64,000 nucleotides of DNA from Micromonospora thermarum (GCF_012034245.1 NZ_JAATEO010000013.1:94814-158813), one strand, 5' to 3'. Positions 8,584-18,019 are shown, counted from the first letter of the stretch. Made by a program: numbers and translations. The notes: a model not told the origin generated them from the sequence alone.

Positions 8584-9003
8584 TCAGGCCGTCTCGGCGT
8601 CGGCGCGGACCGGCTCGGTGTCGGCGACCTGCTGGTCGTCCGACTGCTGCCCGGTGTCGCGCAGGTGCTTGTTGTGCCGGGGCTCCTGGCGGGTCTTCGC
8701 GTCGTTCAGGCGGCGCCGCAGGTCGTCCCGCACATCGTTGAGCGCGGCGTGCAGATCCTCCTCGGCGGAGGTGGTGACGATCTTCTGCCGGCCGGCGATC
8801 CAGCACTCCAGGGTGACCTTCTGGCCCTTGGCCGCGCGGTCCTTGACCGACACCTCGAGCTCGGTGGCGTCGGCGTGGAAGCCGGCCAGCCGGGCGTCGA
8901 GCGTGGCGAACTGCTCGGCTATCCCGGCCTGGTCGCCCTGCGAGAAGCCCGCCCCGACGCGCAGGCACTCGGCGACGGTGGCCGGGTTCGTCACGGCGCT
9001 CAT
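8584..9003 (-). CDS. HPF/RaiA-like ribosome-associated protein
   Basis: A 139-residue protein that resembles the S30AE/HPF domain: LDARLAGFHADATELEVSVKDR, then a strand KVTLECWIAGRQKIVTTSA and a basic helix LHAALNDVRDDLRRRLNDAKTR, ending in a polar tail. HPF proteins bind the ribosomal decoding centre and stabilise hibernating ribosomes; this copy lacks the long-form C-terminal dimerisation domain. The start at ATG 9003 forms an ATGA overlap with a possible 13-codon leader ORF. An upstream in-frame ATG at 9087 is an alternative. It could also be a divergent stress protein with the same fold. Confidence 0.6.
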   Translation of the reverse strand: MSAVTNPATVAECLRVGAGFSQGDQAGIAEQFATLDARLAGFHADATELEVSVKDRAAKGQKVTLECWIAGRQKIVTTSAEEDLHAALNDVRDDLRRRLNDAKTRQEPRHNKHLRDTGQQSDDQQVADTEPVRADAETA

Positions 9004-9041
9004 CGCTGGACCCGCCGGGTGCCGGTGGTGGTCGTCGTCAT
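9000..9041 (-). CDS. Possible 13-codon leader peptide ahead of the HPF-like gene
   Basis: ATG at 9041 is preceded by GAAAGGTCAG and encodes MTTTTTGTRRVQR before TGA at 9002-9000, which overlaps the HPF-like ATG in an ATGA arrangement. The HPF-like gene itself has only a weak ribosome-binding site, so translation of this mini-ORF could deliver ribosomes to it by coupling. Five consecutive Thr codons might sense threonine or charging state. The reading is speculative because the ORF is very short. Confidence 0.25.
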   Translation of the reverse strand: MTTTTTGTRRVQR

Positions 9042-9100
9042 GATCGCTGACCTTTCGTTCGGGGTGCTGTGCCTTGATCAAAGCCATACCCAACGGCTTC

Positions 9101-9112
9101 CGTTCCGGAACG
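9101..9112. promoter_or_regulatory. 12-bp perfect palindrome in the hpf/ssb divergent region
   Basis: CGTTCCGGAACG is a perfect palindrome located between the divergent HPF-like gene and ssb. It is a candidate operator; the arms are inverted relative to the actinobacterial LexA box, so an SOS assignment is not supported. Confidence 0.25.
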
Positions 9113-9188
9113 TGATCGATCCCGCGGCTGGCCTTCGCCGCCACCACCCGGCCGGCGGCCCTAGCACACCGGGGCCTTGATCAGGTTG

Positions 9189-9216
9189 TTGTCCACAGGC
9201 GGCGTCGCTGTCCACA
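9189..9216 (+). promoter_or_regulatory. Pair of DnaA-box-like 9-mers upstream of ssb
   Basis: TTGTCCACA at 9189-9197 is identical to the high-GC actinomycete DnaA-box consensus. CTGTCCACA at 9208-9216 differs at the first base. The two are direct repeats 19 bp apart, about 100 bp before the ssb start. They could allow DnaA to control ssb transcription; no origin is suggested because dnaA, dnaN or rpmH are not nearby and only two boxes are present. Confidence 0.5.
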
Positions 9217-9312
9217 GGTCGACGCTCCGGGGTCGCGGTGGACGCGGTCGGCGGCCAGGCTCGGTCCCGAGTCGACTCGCTGATGGCAAGCCCGATCTCC
9301 CCTGGAGGGACG

Positions 9313-10206
9313 ATGTTCGACACCTACGTGACGATCGTGGGCAACGTGCTCACCACACCCGAGTGGCGGCGTACCACCCAGAGCCAGACCCTGGTGGCCA
9401 ACTTCAAGGTCGCCTCCACCGCCCGCCGGCTGGACCGCGACAGCGGGCGCTGGGTCGACGGAAACAGCCTCCGCGTCCGCGTGAACTGCTGGCGGAAGCT
9501 CGCCGAGGGCGTGGCCGCCTCGGTGATGGTCGGCGACCCGGTGATCGTGTGCGGGCGGCTCTACACCCGCGACTGGACCGACGACGCCGGCAACCACCGC
9601 ACCCTCTACGAGCTGGAGGCCGTCGCCGTGGGGCACGACCTCTCCCGGGGGCGCGGCCGGTTCCTGCGCAACCGTCCGACGAGGGCGACAAGCGCCGTGG
9701 AGGACGCCGAGGCCGAGCAGCGCGTCCACGGCGAGCCGACCGAGCCGGTGCCGCCCGCCGAGGCCCCGGCCCTGCTCGACCACCAGCCGCTCGACGACGA
9801 CTTCGAGATGCCCGAGTTCGCGGCGGCGCGGGCCCGGTCGGGGTCGCTGAGCTTCAGCCTGGTGGACCCGCTGGACGGTCCGCTGGAGGCTTCGCCGGGC
9901 GACTCCGGCCCGGAGGACGACGAGCCCGACCTGACCGACGAATCCGGCGACGGTGCGATCCCGGCCGGTGCTCCCGACCGGAGCCCGGGTGGGACCGACC
10001 TGCTCGGCGGGACCGACCTGCTCGGCGGGACCGACCTGCTCGGCGGGACCGACCTGCTCGGCGGGGCGGACCTGGTCGGGGAGCCGGGCCTGATCGAGGA
10101 GGCGGACGGGGTCGGCGAGACGGACCGGGTCGGCGGGTCCGAGGCCGGGCCGGTGGCTGGCGGCCGGGGCCGGCGAAGCCGCGGCCGGGCGCCGACGCCG
10201 GCCTGA
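9313..10206 (+). CDS. ssb: Single-stranded DNA-binding protein with long C-terminal tail
   Basis: A 297-residue SSB-family protein. Residues 1 to about 115 form the OB fold (MFDTYVTIVGNVLTTPEWRR, NSLRVRVNCWRKLAEGVAASVMVGDPVIVCGRLYTRDW as separate parts). The rest is a long acidic, low-complexity tail, and it lacks the usual acidic DDIPF-type tip that recruits repair partners, so this is likely a paralogue of the main SSB, perhaps with a competence/sporulation-type role as for SsbB. Codons for GGTDLL are tandemly repeated at 9991-10080. The start ATG 9313 has a TGGAGGGA site. DnaA-like boxes lie upstream. Confidence 0.82.
   Translation: MFDTYVTIVGNVLTTPEWRRTTQSQTLVANFKVASTARRLDRDSGRWVDGNSLRVRVNCWRKLAEGVAASVMVGDPVIVCGRLYTRDWTDDAGNHRTLYELEAVAVGHDLSRGRGRFLRNRPTRATSAVEDAEAEQRVHGEPTEPVPPAEAPALLDHQPLDDDFEMPEFAAARARSGSLSFSLVDPLDGPLEASPGDSGPEDDEPDLTDESGDGAIPAGAPDRSPGGTDLLGGTDLLGGTDLLGGTDLLGGADLVGEPGLIEEADGVGETDRVGGSEAGPVAGGRGRRSRGRAPTPA
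9991..10080 (+). repeat. 18-bp in-frame tandem repeat in ssb
   Basis: Four identical 18-nt units (9991-10062, each starting GGGACCGACC and encoding GTDLLG) are followed by a fifth diverged unit to 10080. The identity at DNA level suggests recent slippage or unequal exchange, so copy number may vary between strains. Confidence 0.9.
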
Positions 10207-10584
10207 CCGGGGTCGGCTCTGCCTGGTGGCGGGCTCTGCGTGGTGGCCGCTCTGCCCGGTGACGGCTCGGCCCGGTGACGGCTCTGCCCGTGGGCTGTGT
10301 CCGGGGGCAGAGCCGCGCCTGGCCGCTGGTGCGACGGGGGCGGGGTGGCGGTGGCTGACGGCCGTCACCCCGAGCGCAGACGGGCGGGCCGGGCTCTGGG
10401 CGGTCGTCACGATCGGATACGCCTCAGCGGCGGTCGTGGCGGCATGTCGAGTCGGTGGGACGTGTCCGATCACGGGCGGCCGGTGCGGCGCCCGGTGGCA
10501 GTCACGGAACGTGATGGGCGGGGGCGGTGGGCGGGAGGGGGAGGGGTGGGGCTCGGTTAGGCTGGCCGGCCGGAGGTGATGCCG
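10207..10584. other. Intergenic region between ssb and cobD
   Basis: No gene is seen. The first 80 bases carry degenerate direct repeats of a GGCTCTGCCCGGTGAC-like unit. A hairpin with a 10-bp stem (10280-10289 with 10305-10314) is the probable ssb terminator. I looked for a cobalamin riboswitch before cobD and did not find a convincing B12-box core, although this is the position where one would be expected. A strong ribosome-binding site (GGAGGTGA) ends the region. Confidence 0.5.
10280..10314 (+). terminator. Hairpin terminator downstream of ssb
   Basis: GGCTCTGCCC at 10280-10289 pairs perfectly with GGGCAGAGCC at 10305-10314 across a 15-nt loop, about 75 nt after the ssb stop. There is no T-tract. 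Confidence 0.45.
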
Positions 10585-11691
10585 GTGCGGCAGGCGACGC
10601 CGGTGGCGACCGCGGCGGGACTGGTTGCGGGCTACGCCCTGGATGCCCTGGTCGGCGACCCCCGCCGGTGGCACCCCGTGGCGGGGTTCGGCCGCGCGGC
10701 CGGTGCCCTGGAACGGCGGATCTACCGGCCCGAGCGGACGGCCGGGGCGGCGTACGCGGCGTTGGCGGTGGGCGTGCCGGTGCTGCTCGGGGCGGCGGCG
10801 ACGGTCGCCACCCGGCGGCGGCCGTTGGCCCGCGCCGCCCTGGTGGCTGCCGGCACGTGGACCGTGCTGGGTGGGCGTACCCTGCGGCACGAGGCCACGG
10901 TGATGGGCCGGACGCTGCGCGACGGCGACCTGCCGGGGGCCCGGCAGCGCCTCGGTCACCTGTGCGGGCGGGACCCGTCGGCGCTGGACGAGCCCGAGCT
11001 GGCGCGCGCCACCGTCGAGTCGGTCGCTGAGAACACCTCCGACGCGGTCGTCGCTCCCCTCTTCTGGGGCGCGGTCGCCGGCCTGCCCGGCCTGCTGGGC
11101 TACCGCGCGGCGAACACGCTCGACGCGATGGTCGGCCACCGCTCGCCCCGGTACGCCCGGTTCGGGACGCCGGCCGCGCGCCTCGACGACCTGCTGAATC
11201 TCGTCCCGTCCCGGTTGACCGGGCTGCTGACGGTGGCCGTCGCCCCGGTGGCGCACGGCGACCGGGCGCGGACCTGGCGGATCTGGCGCCGTGATCGCGA
11301 CGACCACCCCAGCCCCAACGCGGGGCAGTGCGAGGCGGCGATGGCCGGGGCGCTGGGCGTCCGGCTCGGCGGTCGCAACGTCTACTTCGGCCGTTCCGAG
11401 GTGCGCCCCTTCCTCGGCGACGGGCCGCGGCCCGAGGCCCGCCACCTGCCCCGGGCCGCCCGGATCTCCGGTGCGGTGGGGCTCGCCGCGCTCGGGCTCG
11501 CGGCGGCGTACCCGCTGACCGTCGGCCGGCTGCTCGGTGCCGCCGGCCGGCGGCTCACGGCGGGACTGGGCGCCCCGAGCGGTCGGGTCACGGGTGCCGC
11601 CGGCCGCCGGCTCGCGGCGGGGCTCGCCGACCGGGCCGGCCGGGTCGCGGTGGGTCCGGGTCGCACGAGCGGCCGGGGGAGTGGGCGGTGA
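10585..11691 (+). CDS. cobD: Adenosylcobinamide-phosphate synthase CobD/CbiB
   Basis: An integral membrane enzyme that joins adenosylcobyric acid to (R)-1-amino-2-propanol or its phosphate in late cobalamin assembly. Diagnostic segments are [58 protein letters not shown] and [20 protein letters not shown] (parts of longer conserved blocks), with several hydrophobic helices. GTG 10585 is preferred as the start because GGAGGTGA lies six bases upstream; GTG 10576 and ATG 10579 are in frame but too close to that site. The C-terminus has an unusual extension with a tandem 19-residue duplication (11536-11649). The stop overlaps the cobQ start by 4 nt. Confidence 0.93.
   Translation: MRQATPVATAAGLVAGYALDALVGDPRRWHPVAGFGRAAGALERRIYRPERTAGAAYAALAVGVPVLLGAAATVATRRRPLARAALVAAGTWTVLGGRTLRHEATVMGRTLRDGDLPGARQRLGHLCGRDPSALDEPELARATVESVAENTSDAVVAPLFWGAVAGLPGLLGYRAANTLDAMVGHRSPRYARFGTPAARLDDLLNLVPSRLTGLLTVAVAPVAHGDRARTWRIWRRDRDDHPSPNAGQCEAAMAGALGVRLGGRNVYFGRSEVRPFLGDGPRPEARHLPRAARISGAVGLAALGLAAAYPLTVGRLLGAAGRRLTAGLGAPSGRVTGAAGRRLAAGLADRAGRVAVGPGRTSGRGSGR
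11536..11649 (+). repeat. 57-bp in-frame tandem duplication at the cobD 3' end
   Basis: Two adjacent 57-nt units encode [19 protein letters not shown] and [19 protein letters not shown]. They follow the last conserved CobD region and add a basic, Gly/Ala-rich tail not typical of the family. Confidence 0.8.
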
Positions 11692-13229
11692 GCGGCGGCC
11701 TGCTGGTCGCCGGCACCACGTCCGACGCGGGCAAGAGCGTGCTCACCGCCGGCATCTGCCGCTGGCTGCACCGGCGGGGCGTGAAGGTCGCGCCGTTCAA
11801 GGCGCAGAACATGTCGAACAACTCGGCCGTGGTGGTCGGCCCGGACGGGCGCGGCGGCGAGATCGGGCGCGCGCAGGCCATGCAGGCTGCGGCCTGCGGT
11901 CTCGCCCCGGACCTGCGGTTCAACCCGGTGCTGCTCAAGCCGGGCAGCGACCTCGCCAGCCAGGTCGTGCTGCTGGGCGAGGCCGTGGACACGATCACGG
12001 CCGGCACCTTCCGGCAGTTGCGGCCCCGCCTCGCCGAGACCGCGTACGCGGCACTGGCCGAGCTGCGGGCGGCGTATGACGTGGTGATCTGCGAGGGGGC
12101 GGGCAGCCCGGCGGAGATCAACCTGCGGGCCGGCGACTACGTCAACATGGGGCTGGCCCGGCACGCCGGCCTGCCCACGATCGTGGTCGGTGACATCGAC
12201 CGCGGCGGTGTGTTCGCCTCGATGTTCGGCACCGTCGCCCTGCTCGACCCGGACGACCAGGCCCTGGTCGCCGGCTTCGTCATCAACAAGTTCCGGGGCG
12301 ACCTCGGGCTGCTCCAGCCGGGGCTGGACATGCTGCGCCAGGTCACCGGCCGCCCCACGTACGGGGTGCTGCCGTGGGCGCTCGACCTCTGGCTGGACGC
12401 GGAGGACTCGCTCGCCTACGGGCGGGTGCTGGGCCGTCCGGCCGGCCCGCGCGGCGACGAGTGGCTGGACGTGGCCGTGGTCCGGCTGCCCCGGATCAGC
12501 AACGCCACCGACGTCGAGGCGCTCGCCACGGAGCCCGGCGTCCGGGTGCGCCTCACCGTCGAGCCGGCCGAACTCGCCGCCGCCGACCTGGTCGTCCTGC
12601 CCGGTTCGAAGTCGACCGTGGCGGACCTGGCCTGGCTGCGGGAGACCGGGCTCGCCGACGCGGTGCTGGCCCACGCCGGTGCCGGCCGCCCCCTGCTCGG
12701 CGTCTGCGGCGGGTTCCAGATGCTCGGCCGTGCGATCCACGACCCGGTGGAGAGCCGTCGGGGCAGCGTGCCCGGCCTCGGCCTGCTGCCGATCGAGGTC
12801 ACCTTCGACCCGCGCAAGACCGTGCGCCAGTCGGCCGGCACGGCGTGGGACGGCGTCCCGGTCCACGGCTACGAGATCCACCACGGGTACGTCTCGTCCG
12901 CCGACCCGGACCTCACCCCGCTGCTCGCGTACGCGGACGGCACCGGCGAGGGCGCGGTGACCGGCGGGGTGTACGGGACGCACTGGCACGGTGCGTTCGA
13001 GTCGGACGCCTTCCGCCGCCGATTCCTGACCGAGGTGGCCCGCCAGGCCGGGCGGGCCGGCTTCCGCGTCGCCCCGGACACCTCCTTCGCCGCCGCCCGG
13101 GAACGCTCGCTGGACCTGCTCGGCGACCTCGTCGAGGAGCACCTCGACACGGACGCCCTGTGGCGCCTCATCGAGTCCGGCCCGCCGGCCGACCTCCCGT
13201 TCATCCCACCCGGCGCCCCCACCGCCTGA
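11688..13229 (+). CDS. cobQ: Cobyric acid synthase CobQ
   Basis: A 513-residue glutamine-dependent amidotransferase that amidates the b, d, e and g side chains of adenosylcobyrinic acid a,c-diamide. The N-terminal dethiobiotin-synthetase-like domain has [20 protein letters not shown] with intact P-loop Lys, KAQNMSNN and [10 protein letters not shown]. The C-terminal class I glutaminase domain has the nucleophile in [12 protein letters not shown] and a late His in [10 protein letters not shown]. The length is normal for the family. GTG 11688 overlaps the cobD stop as GTGA, indicating translational coupling, and the gene ends before a palindromic repeat. Confidence 0.95.
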   Translation: MSGGLLVAGTTSDAGKSVLTAGICRWLHRRGVKVAPFKAQNMSNNSAVVVGPDGRGGEIGRAQAMQAAACGLAPDLRFNPVLLKPGSDLASQVVLLGEAVDTITAGTFRQLRPRLAETAYAALAELRAAYDVVICEGAGSPAEINLRAGDYVNMGLARHAGLPTIVVGDIDRGGVFASMFGTVALLDPDDQALVAGFVINKFRGDLGLLQPGLDMLRQVTGRPTYGVLPWALDLWLDAEDSLAYGRVLGRPAGPRGDEWLDVAVVRLPRISNATDVEALATEPGVRVRLTVEPAELAAADLVVLPGSKSTVADLAWLRETGLADAVLAHAGAGRPLLGVCGGFQMLGRAIHDPVESRRGSVPGLGLLPIEVTFDPRKTVRQSAGTAWDGVPVHGYEIHHGYVSSADPDLTPLLAYADGTGEGAVTGGVYGTHWHGAFESDAFRRRFLTEVARQAGRAGFRVAPDTSFAAARERSLDLLGDLVEEHLDTDALWRLIESGPPADLPFIPPGAPTA

Positions 13230-13271
13230 CCCCGTACCGGGCCGCACGCCGGGGTGCCTCGCCCCCTCGAC

Positions 13272-13349
13272 TCCGCGATCTTGCACTTCCTGCCCGGACC
13301 AATGCCCGCAGAAGGGGCATATGAAGGGCCGAAAGTGCAAGATCGCGGA
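13272..13349. repeat. Large palindromic intergenic repeat (REP-like), also likely bidirectional terminator
   Basis: A perfect 17-bp inverted repeat (TCCGCGATCTTGCACTT at 13272-13288 and its complement at 13333-13349) encloses a 44-nt interior with a second small stem (ATGCCC with GGGCAT). It sits between the convergent cobQ and rhodanese genes. I believe the GATCTTGCACTT core recurs in Micromonosporaceae intergenic regions, which would make this a dispersed REP/MITE-type element, but that is from memory and not checked here. Confidence 0.75.
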
Positions 13350-13362
13350 AGGGTGGGGCGGG

Positions 13363-13779
13363 TCAGTAGCGGATGTCGGCGGGGCGGTCGGACATGGGGA
13401 GTCCGGCTTGCTGCCACGCCTCCACGCCGCCGATGACGTCGGTGGCGCGGTGCAGGCCGAGCGCCCGCAGGCTCGCCACCGCCAGGCTGGAGCTGTAGCC
13501 CTGGCGGCACACCAGCACGATCTTCAGGTCGTACCCGGTGGCCTCGGGGATCCGCCAGGCGCTCGCCGGGTCCAGCCGCCACTCCAGGATCGTGCGGTCG
13601 ATGACGATCGCGCCGGGCAGGTCGCCCTGCTCCCGCCGCTGCGCGTCGGAGCGGGTGTCGATCAGCAACGCCCCGGTACGGACCGCCTCGACCGCCTGGT
13701 GCGGGGTCAGCCGGCGCACCCCGGCCCGGGCCTGTTCCAGCAGGGCGTCGACGCCCGGACTCATCACGCTGTGGGACAC
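13363..13779 (-). CDS. Rhodanese-like sulfurtransferase domain protein
   Basis: A 138-residue single rhodanese domain. It has LLIDTRSDAQRREQGDLPGAIVI and the active-site loop VLVCRQGYSSSLAVASL, where Cys is followed by a basic/Ser-rich loop, so a persulfide carrier role is plausible. The end GGVEAWQQAGLPM is typical. GTG 13779 is taken as the start; GTG 13767 and ATG 13764 are close alternatives with no better ribosome-binding site. It is convergent with cobQ and divergent from the kinase-like gene. The physiological acceptor is unknown. Confidence 0.83.
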   Translation of the reverse strand: MSHSVMSPGVDALLEQARAGVRRLTPHQAVEAVRTGALLIDTRSDAQRREQGDLPGAIVIDRTILEWRLDPASAWRIPEATGYDLKIVLVCRQGYSSSLAVASLRALGLHRATDVIGGVEAWQQAGLPMSDRPADIRY

Positions 13780-13899
13780 GAGCCGATCATCCCGCCCGGC
13801 CCCCTGCTCCGCCGCCCGAACGGTCCGGCTGCCCACCACGACCGCCCGAACGGGCGACGGGCCGCCGGTCGCCCCGGCGCCGCCCGCTACGGTCGGCGC

Positions 13900-14556
13900 G
13901 TGGAGGTGGCGGTGCTGGAGGCGTACGCCCAGCTGGCGCGCCGGGTGCGGGCGGCCCCGGCGCGGTTGGGACGGACCCGGCTGGTGGCCGTCGACGGGCC
14001 GAGCGGCGCGGGCAAGAGCTGGTTCACGGCGCGGCTCGCGGACGCCCTCGCCGAGTTGCCCGGCGGCGCGCGGCCGCCCGTGGTGCACACCGACGACCTG
14101 CTCGACGGCTGGGACGACCAGCTCACCTTCTGGTCCCGCCTGGAGGAGTGCGTCCTCGCGCCGGTCCGTGAGGGCCGGCCGGGGGCGTACCGGCGGTACA
14201 GCTGGGTCCGCCGGGACTTCCTGCCCCGCCCGGTGCCGGTGCCGGTGGCGCCGGTGCTCCTCGTGGAGGGGGTGAGCGCGGCGCGCGCCGCGGCCGTGCC
14301 GGACCTGAGCCTGGCGGTGTTCGTCACCGCCCCGCCGGAGCTGCGGCTCACCCGCGCGGTGGCGCGGGACGGCCCGGGCATCCTCCCGGAGCTGCGCCGC
14401 TGGCACACGGGCGAGCGGGCCCACTTCGCCGCCGACGGCACCGAGGAACGGGCGGACCTGGTGGTCGACGGGGCGCCGGACCTGCCGCACGACCGGTCCC
14501 GCTACTACCTGCGGCGGGGCGGCCCGGGTAAGGCCGGAATACGATGCCGGTCATGA
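13900..14556 (+). CDS. Uridine kinase-like P-loop protein
   Basis: A 218-residue P-loop NTPase resembling uridine/phosphoribulokinase-type enzymes. A Walker A motif is visible in VAVDGPSGAGKSWFTARLADAL (residues about 28-49). VVHTDDLLDGW is the substrate-binding acidic motif, and VLLVEGVSAARAA is the family's strand-turn. A specific substrate cannot be assigned; actinobacterial members are often annotated simply as uridine kinase. The start GTG 13900 follows an uninformative leader. Its last codons overlap the M20 peptidase start by 13 nt, so the two are probably co-expressed. Confidence 0.72.
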   Translation: MEVAVLEAYAQLARRVRAAPARLGRTRLVAVDGPSGAGKSWFTARLADALAELPGGARPPVVHTDDLLDGWDDQLTFWSRLEECVLAPVREGRPGAYRRYSWVRRDFLPRPVPVPVAPVLLVEGVSAARAAAVPDLSLAVFVTAPPELRLTRAVARDGPGILPELRRWHTGERAHFAADGTEERADLVVDGAPDLPHDRSRYYLRRGGPGKAGIRCRS

Positions 14557-15914
14557 CCACACCGATCATGTCCGAGTCCGACCTGCGGGCCGCCGTCGAG
14601 CGGGAACTGCCCGGCGTCCGCGCCGACCTCGAACGTCTCGTCCGCATCCCCGGCATCGCGTTCGAGGGCTTCGACCACTCGCACGTCGAGCGTTCCGCCG
14701 AGGCGGTCGCCGAGCTGCTGCGGGGCTGCGGCCTCGACGTGAAGATCGTGCGTGCTGGCGGCCAGCCGGCCGTGATCGGGACGAAGCCGGCCCCGCCCGG
14801 CGCGCCGACGGTGCTGCTCTACGCCCACCACGACGTGCAGCCGGTCGGCGACCTGTCGCTGTGGGAGTCCGACCCGTTCGAGCCGGTCGAGCGGGACGGT
14901 CGGCTCTACGGCCGCGGCGCGGCCGACGACAAGGCCGGCATCATGGCGCACATCGCGGCGCTGCGGGCGTTCGGCGACGCGCTCCCGGTCGGCGTGGCGC
15001 TCTTCATCGAGGGCGAGGAGGAGTACGGCTCCGACTCGCTGGAGCAGCTGCTCGCCGAGCACCGCGACGAGATCGCCGCCGACGTGATCGTGATCGCCGA
15101 CTCCGGCAACTGGGACGTCGGCGTACCGGCGCTGACCACCTCGCTGCGCGGCATCGTCAACTGCTTCGTGGAGGTGCGCACCCTCGACCACGCCGTACAC
15201 AGCGGCATGTTCGGCGGCGCGGTGCCGGACGCGCTCACCGCGCTGGTCCGGCTGCTCGCCACCCTGCATGACGACGCCGGTGACGTTGCCGTCGACGGCC
15301 TGGTCCGCCGGGAGATCGCGAACGTGGACTACCCCACGCACCGGTTCCGTGCCGAGGCTGGGCTGGCCGAGGGCGTGCAGTTCATCGGCACCGGCCGGAT
15401 CACCGACCGGCTCTGGAACAAGCCGGCCCTCGCGGTGCTCGGCGTGGACGCGCCGGCCACCGGCGAGGCGCCGAACGCCCTGGTTCCGGCCGCGAAGGCC
15501 AAGCTGAGCGTGCGGCTCGCGCCGGGCGACGAACCCAACCGGGCGTACGCGGCGCTGCGCGCCCACCTGGAGAAGCACGCCCCGTGGGGCGCCCAGGTGA
15601 CGGTGACCTTCGAGCACGACGGCGACCCGTGCGTCATCGACGCCTCCGGCCCGATGTTCGACGCCGCCCGCTCGGCGTTCCGGACCGCCTGGAACGGGAC
15701 CGACCCGGTGGACATGGGCGTCGGCGGATCGATCCCGTTCATCGCCACGTTCCAGGAGATGTTCCCGGCCGCCGCGATCCTGGTGACCGGCGTGGAGGAC
15801 CCGCACGCCCGGGCCCACGGCCCGAACGAGAGCCTGCACCTCGGCGAGTTCGCCCGGGTCTGTCTCGCCGAGGCGCTGCTGCTGCGCAACGTGGCCGAAG
15901 CGGCTCGCGGGTGA
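14544..15914 (+). CDS. M20-family dipeptidase/peptidase
   Basis: A 456-residue cytosolic metallopeptidase. The metal-binding pattern is complete: VLLYAHHDVQPVGD, GRGAADDKAGIMAHIAAL, FIEGEEEYGS with the general-base Glu pair, VIADSGNW and a late His in NESLHLGEF. A dimerisation domain occupies the middle (about residues 200-330). This matches the DapE/ArgE/CNDP dipeptidase group annotated as dipeptidase in actinobacteria. ATG 14544 is used; ATG 14553 is an alternative. It overlaps the kinase-like gene. Confidence 0.9.
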   Translation: MPVMTTPIMSESDLRAAVERELPGVRADLERLVRIPGIAFEGFDHSHVERSAEAVAELLRGCGLDVKIVRAGGQPAVIGTKPAPPGAPTVLLYAHHDVQPVGDLSLWESDPFEPVERDGRLYGRGAADDKAGIMAHIAALRAFGDALPVGVALFIEGEEEYGSDSLEQLLAEHRDEIAADVIVIADSGNWDVGVPALTTSLRGIVNCFVEVRTLDHAVHSGMFGGAVPDALTALVRLLATLHDDAGDVAVDGLVRREIANVDYPTHRFRAEAGLAEGVQFIGTGRITDRLWNKPALAVLGVDAPATGEAPNALVPAAKAKLSVRLAPGDEPNRAYAALRAHLEKHAPWGAQVTVTFEHDGDPCVIDASGPMFDAARSAFRTAWNGTDPVDMGVGGSIPFIATFQEMFPAAAILVTGVEDPHARAHGPNESLHLGEFARVCLAEALLLRNVAEAARG

Positions 15915-15988
15915 GCTGAGTCGAGCCGGGTGTCGGAACCGTAACTTCCTGGTCCATCTGGGAGTTTGCGGTGTGTCGGGCGCGGGGC

Positions 15989-16006
15989 TGTTATAGCCTT
16001 TCGTAC
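15989..16006 (+). promoter_or_regulatory. Extended -10 promoter for a probably leaderless transcript
   Basis: TGTTATAGC at 15989-15997 is an extended -10 element with a good TATAGC hexamer, 9 bp before the ATG at 16007. A start of transcription 6-9 bp downstream would coincide with the start codon, giving a leaderless mRNA. No good -35 is visible, which suits extended -10 promoters. Confidence 0.45.
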
Positions 16007-16016
16007 ATGAGTACGA
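16001..16016. promoter_or_regulatory. Inverted repeat spanning a start codon
   Basis: TCGTAC and GTACGA flank ATGA, so the ATG of the small gene sits in the centre of a 16-bp palindrome that overlaps the expected transcription start. It is a candidate operator. Confidence 0.35.
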
Positions 16017-16213
16017 ACGAGGTGATGGCCCGCCTGGAGGCCGCCGTCAGCGCTCTCGGGGACGTCGACGTCTCCGCGTGGTCCGAGGACACGCTCAAGG
16101 AACAGCTCGGTGAGCTGTCCGCCGCCCTGGTCGCGCTCGACTCGTTGCTGTCCCGGGTCGCCGACGAGGTGCGGGCCCGTGGCCTGCGCATCGAGGAGCC
16201 CGTCTCGGCCTGA
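16007..16213 (+). CDS. Small helical protein, resembles the N-terminus of DUF222 proteins
   Basis: A 68-residue, mostly helical acidic protein. The stretch EVMARLEAAVSALGDVDVSAW followed by LGELSAALVALDSLLSRVADEVRARG resembles the opening helices of DUF222/HNH (13E12-type) proteins, but the rest of such a protein is absent, so it is either a stand-alone small protein or a truncated relative. No ribosome-binding site is visible, consistent with the leaderless promoter just upstream. Its function is unknown. Confidence 0.6.
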   Translation: MSTNEVMARLEAAVSALGDVDVSAWSEDTLKEQLGELSAALVALDSLLSRVADEVRARGLRIEEPVSA

Positions 16214-16375
16214 CCCCGCGAGACCGGCGTTGACCGGCGCGTCCTGGCGGCGCGAACACCCGGCGCGGTCCTGACCGGGCGAGACCCGGGAGTGGCCTCG
16301 ACGGCCGCGGCCTGGAGCGGCCCCGTTCTGCGCGCGGCCGCGAGCCGCCGGCGCCGGCGCGGTGGGTACGGACGG

Positions 16376-16397
16376 CCCGGGCACGGCAATGCCCGGG
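16376..16397. terminator. Small hairpin before the DNA ligase gene
   Basis: CCCGGGCA at 16376-16383 pairs with TGCCCGGG at 16390-16397 over a 6-nt loop. It may end the transcript of the small upstream gene or lie in the leader of the ligase mRNA. Confidence 0.3.
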
Positions 16398-16420
16398 TGG
16401 TGTCGGGGGTGGCTGGCAGG

Positions 16421-18013
<1,593 letters not shown>

Positions 18014-18019
18014 CGGCGG

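Noticed and set aside
9101..9112. LexA/SOS box upstream of ssb
   Set aside because: The palindrome is GTTCCGGAAC, with arms in the reverse order to the actinobacterial CGAAC-N4-GTTCG box.
9189..9216. Replication origin
   Set aside because: Only two DnaA-like 9-mers are present and none of the usual oriC neighbours (dnaA, dnaN, rpmH) are nearby.
9991..10080. Tandem units in ssb considered as a CRISPR array
   Set aside because: Units are 18 bp, contiguous without spacers and in frame with the protein.
10207..10584. Cobalamin riboswitch upstream of cobD
   Set aside because: The position is right, but I found no B12-box core or matching stems by eye; a covariance-model search would settle it.
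9181..11445. 754-codon minus-strand ORF over ssb and cobD
   Set aside because: It is repetitive low-complexity translation opposite two clear genes.
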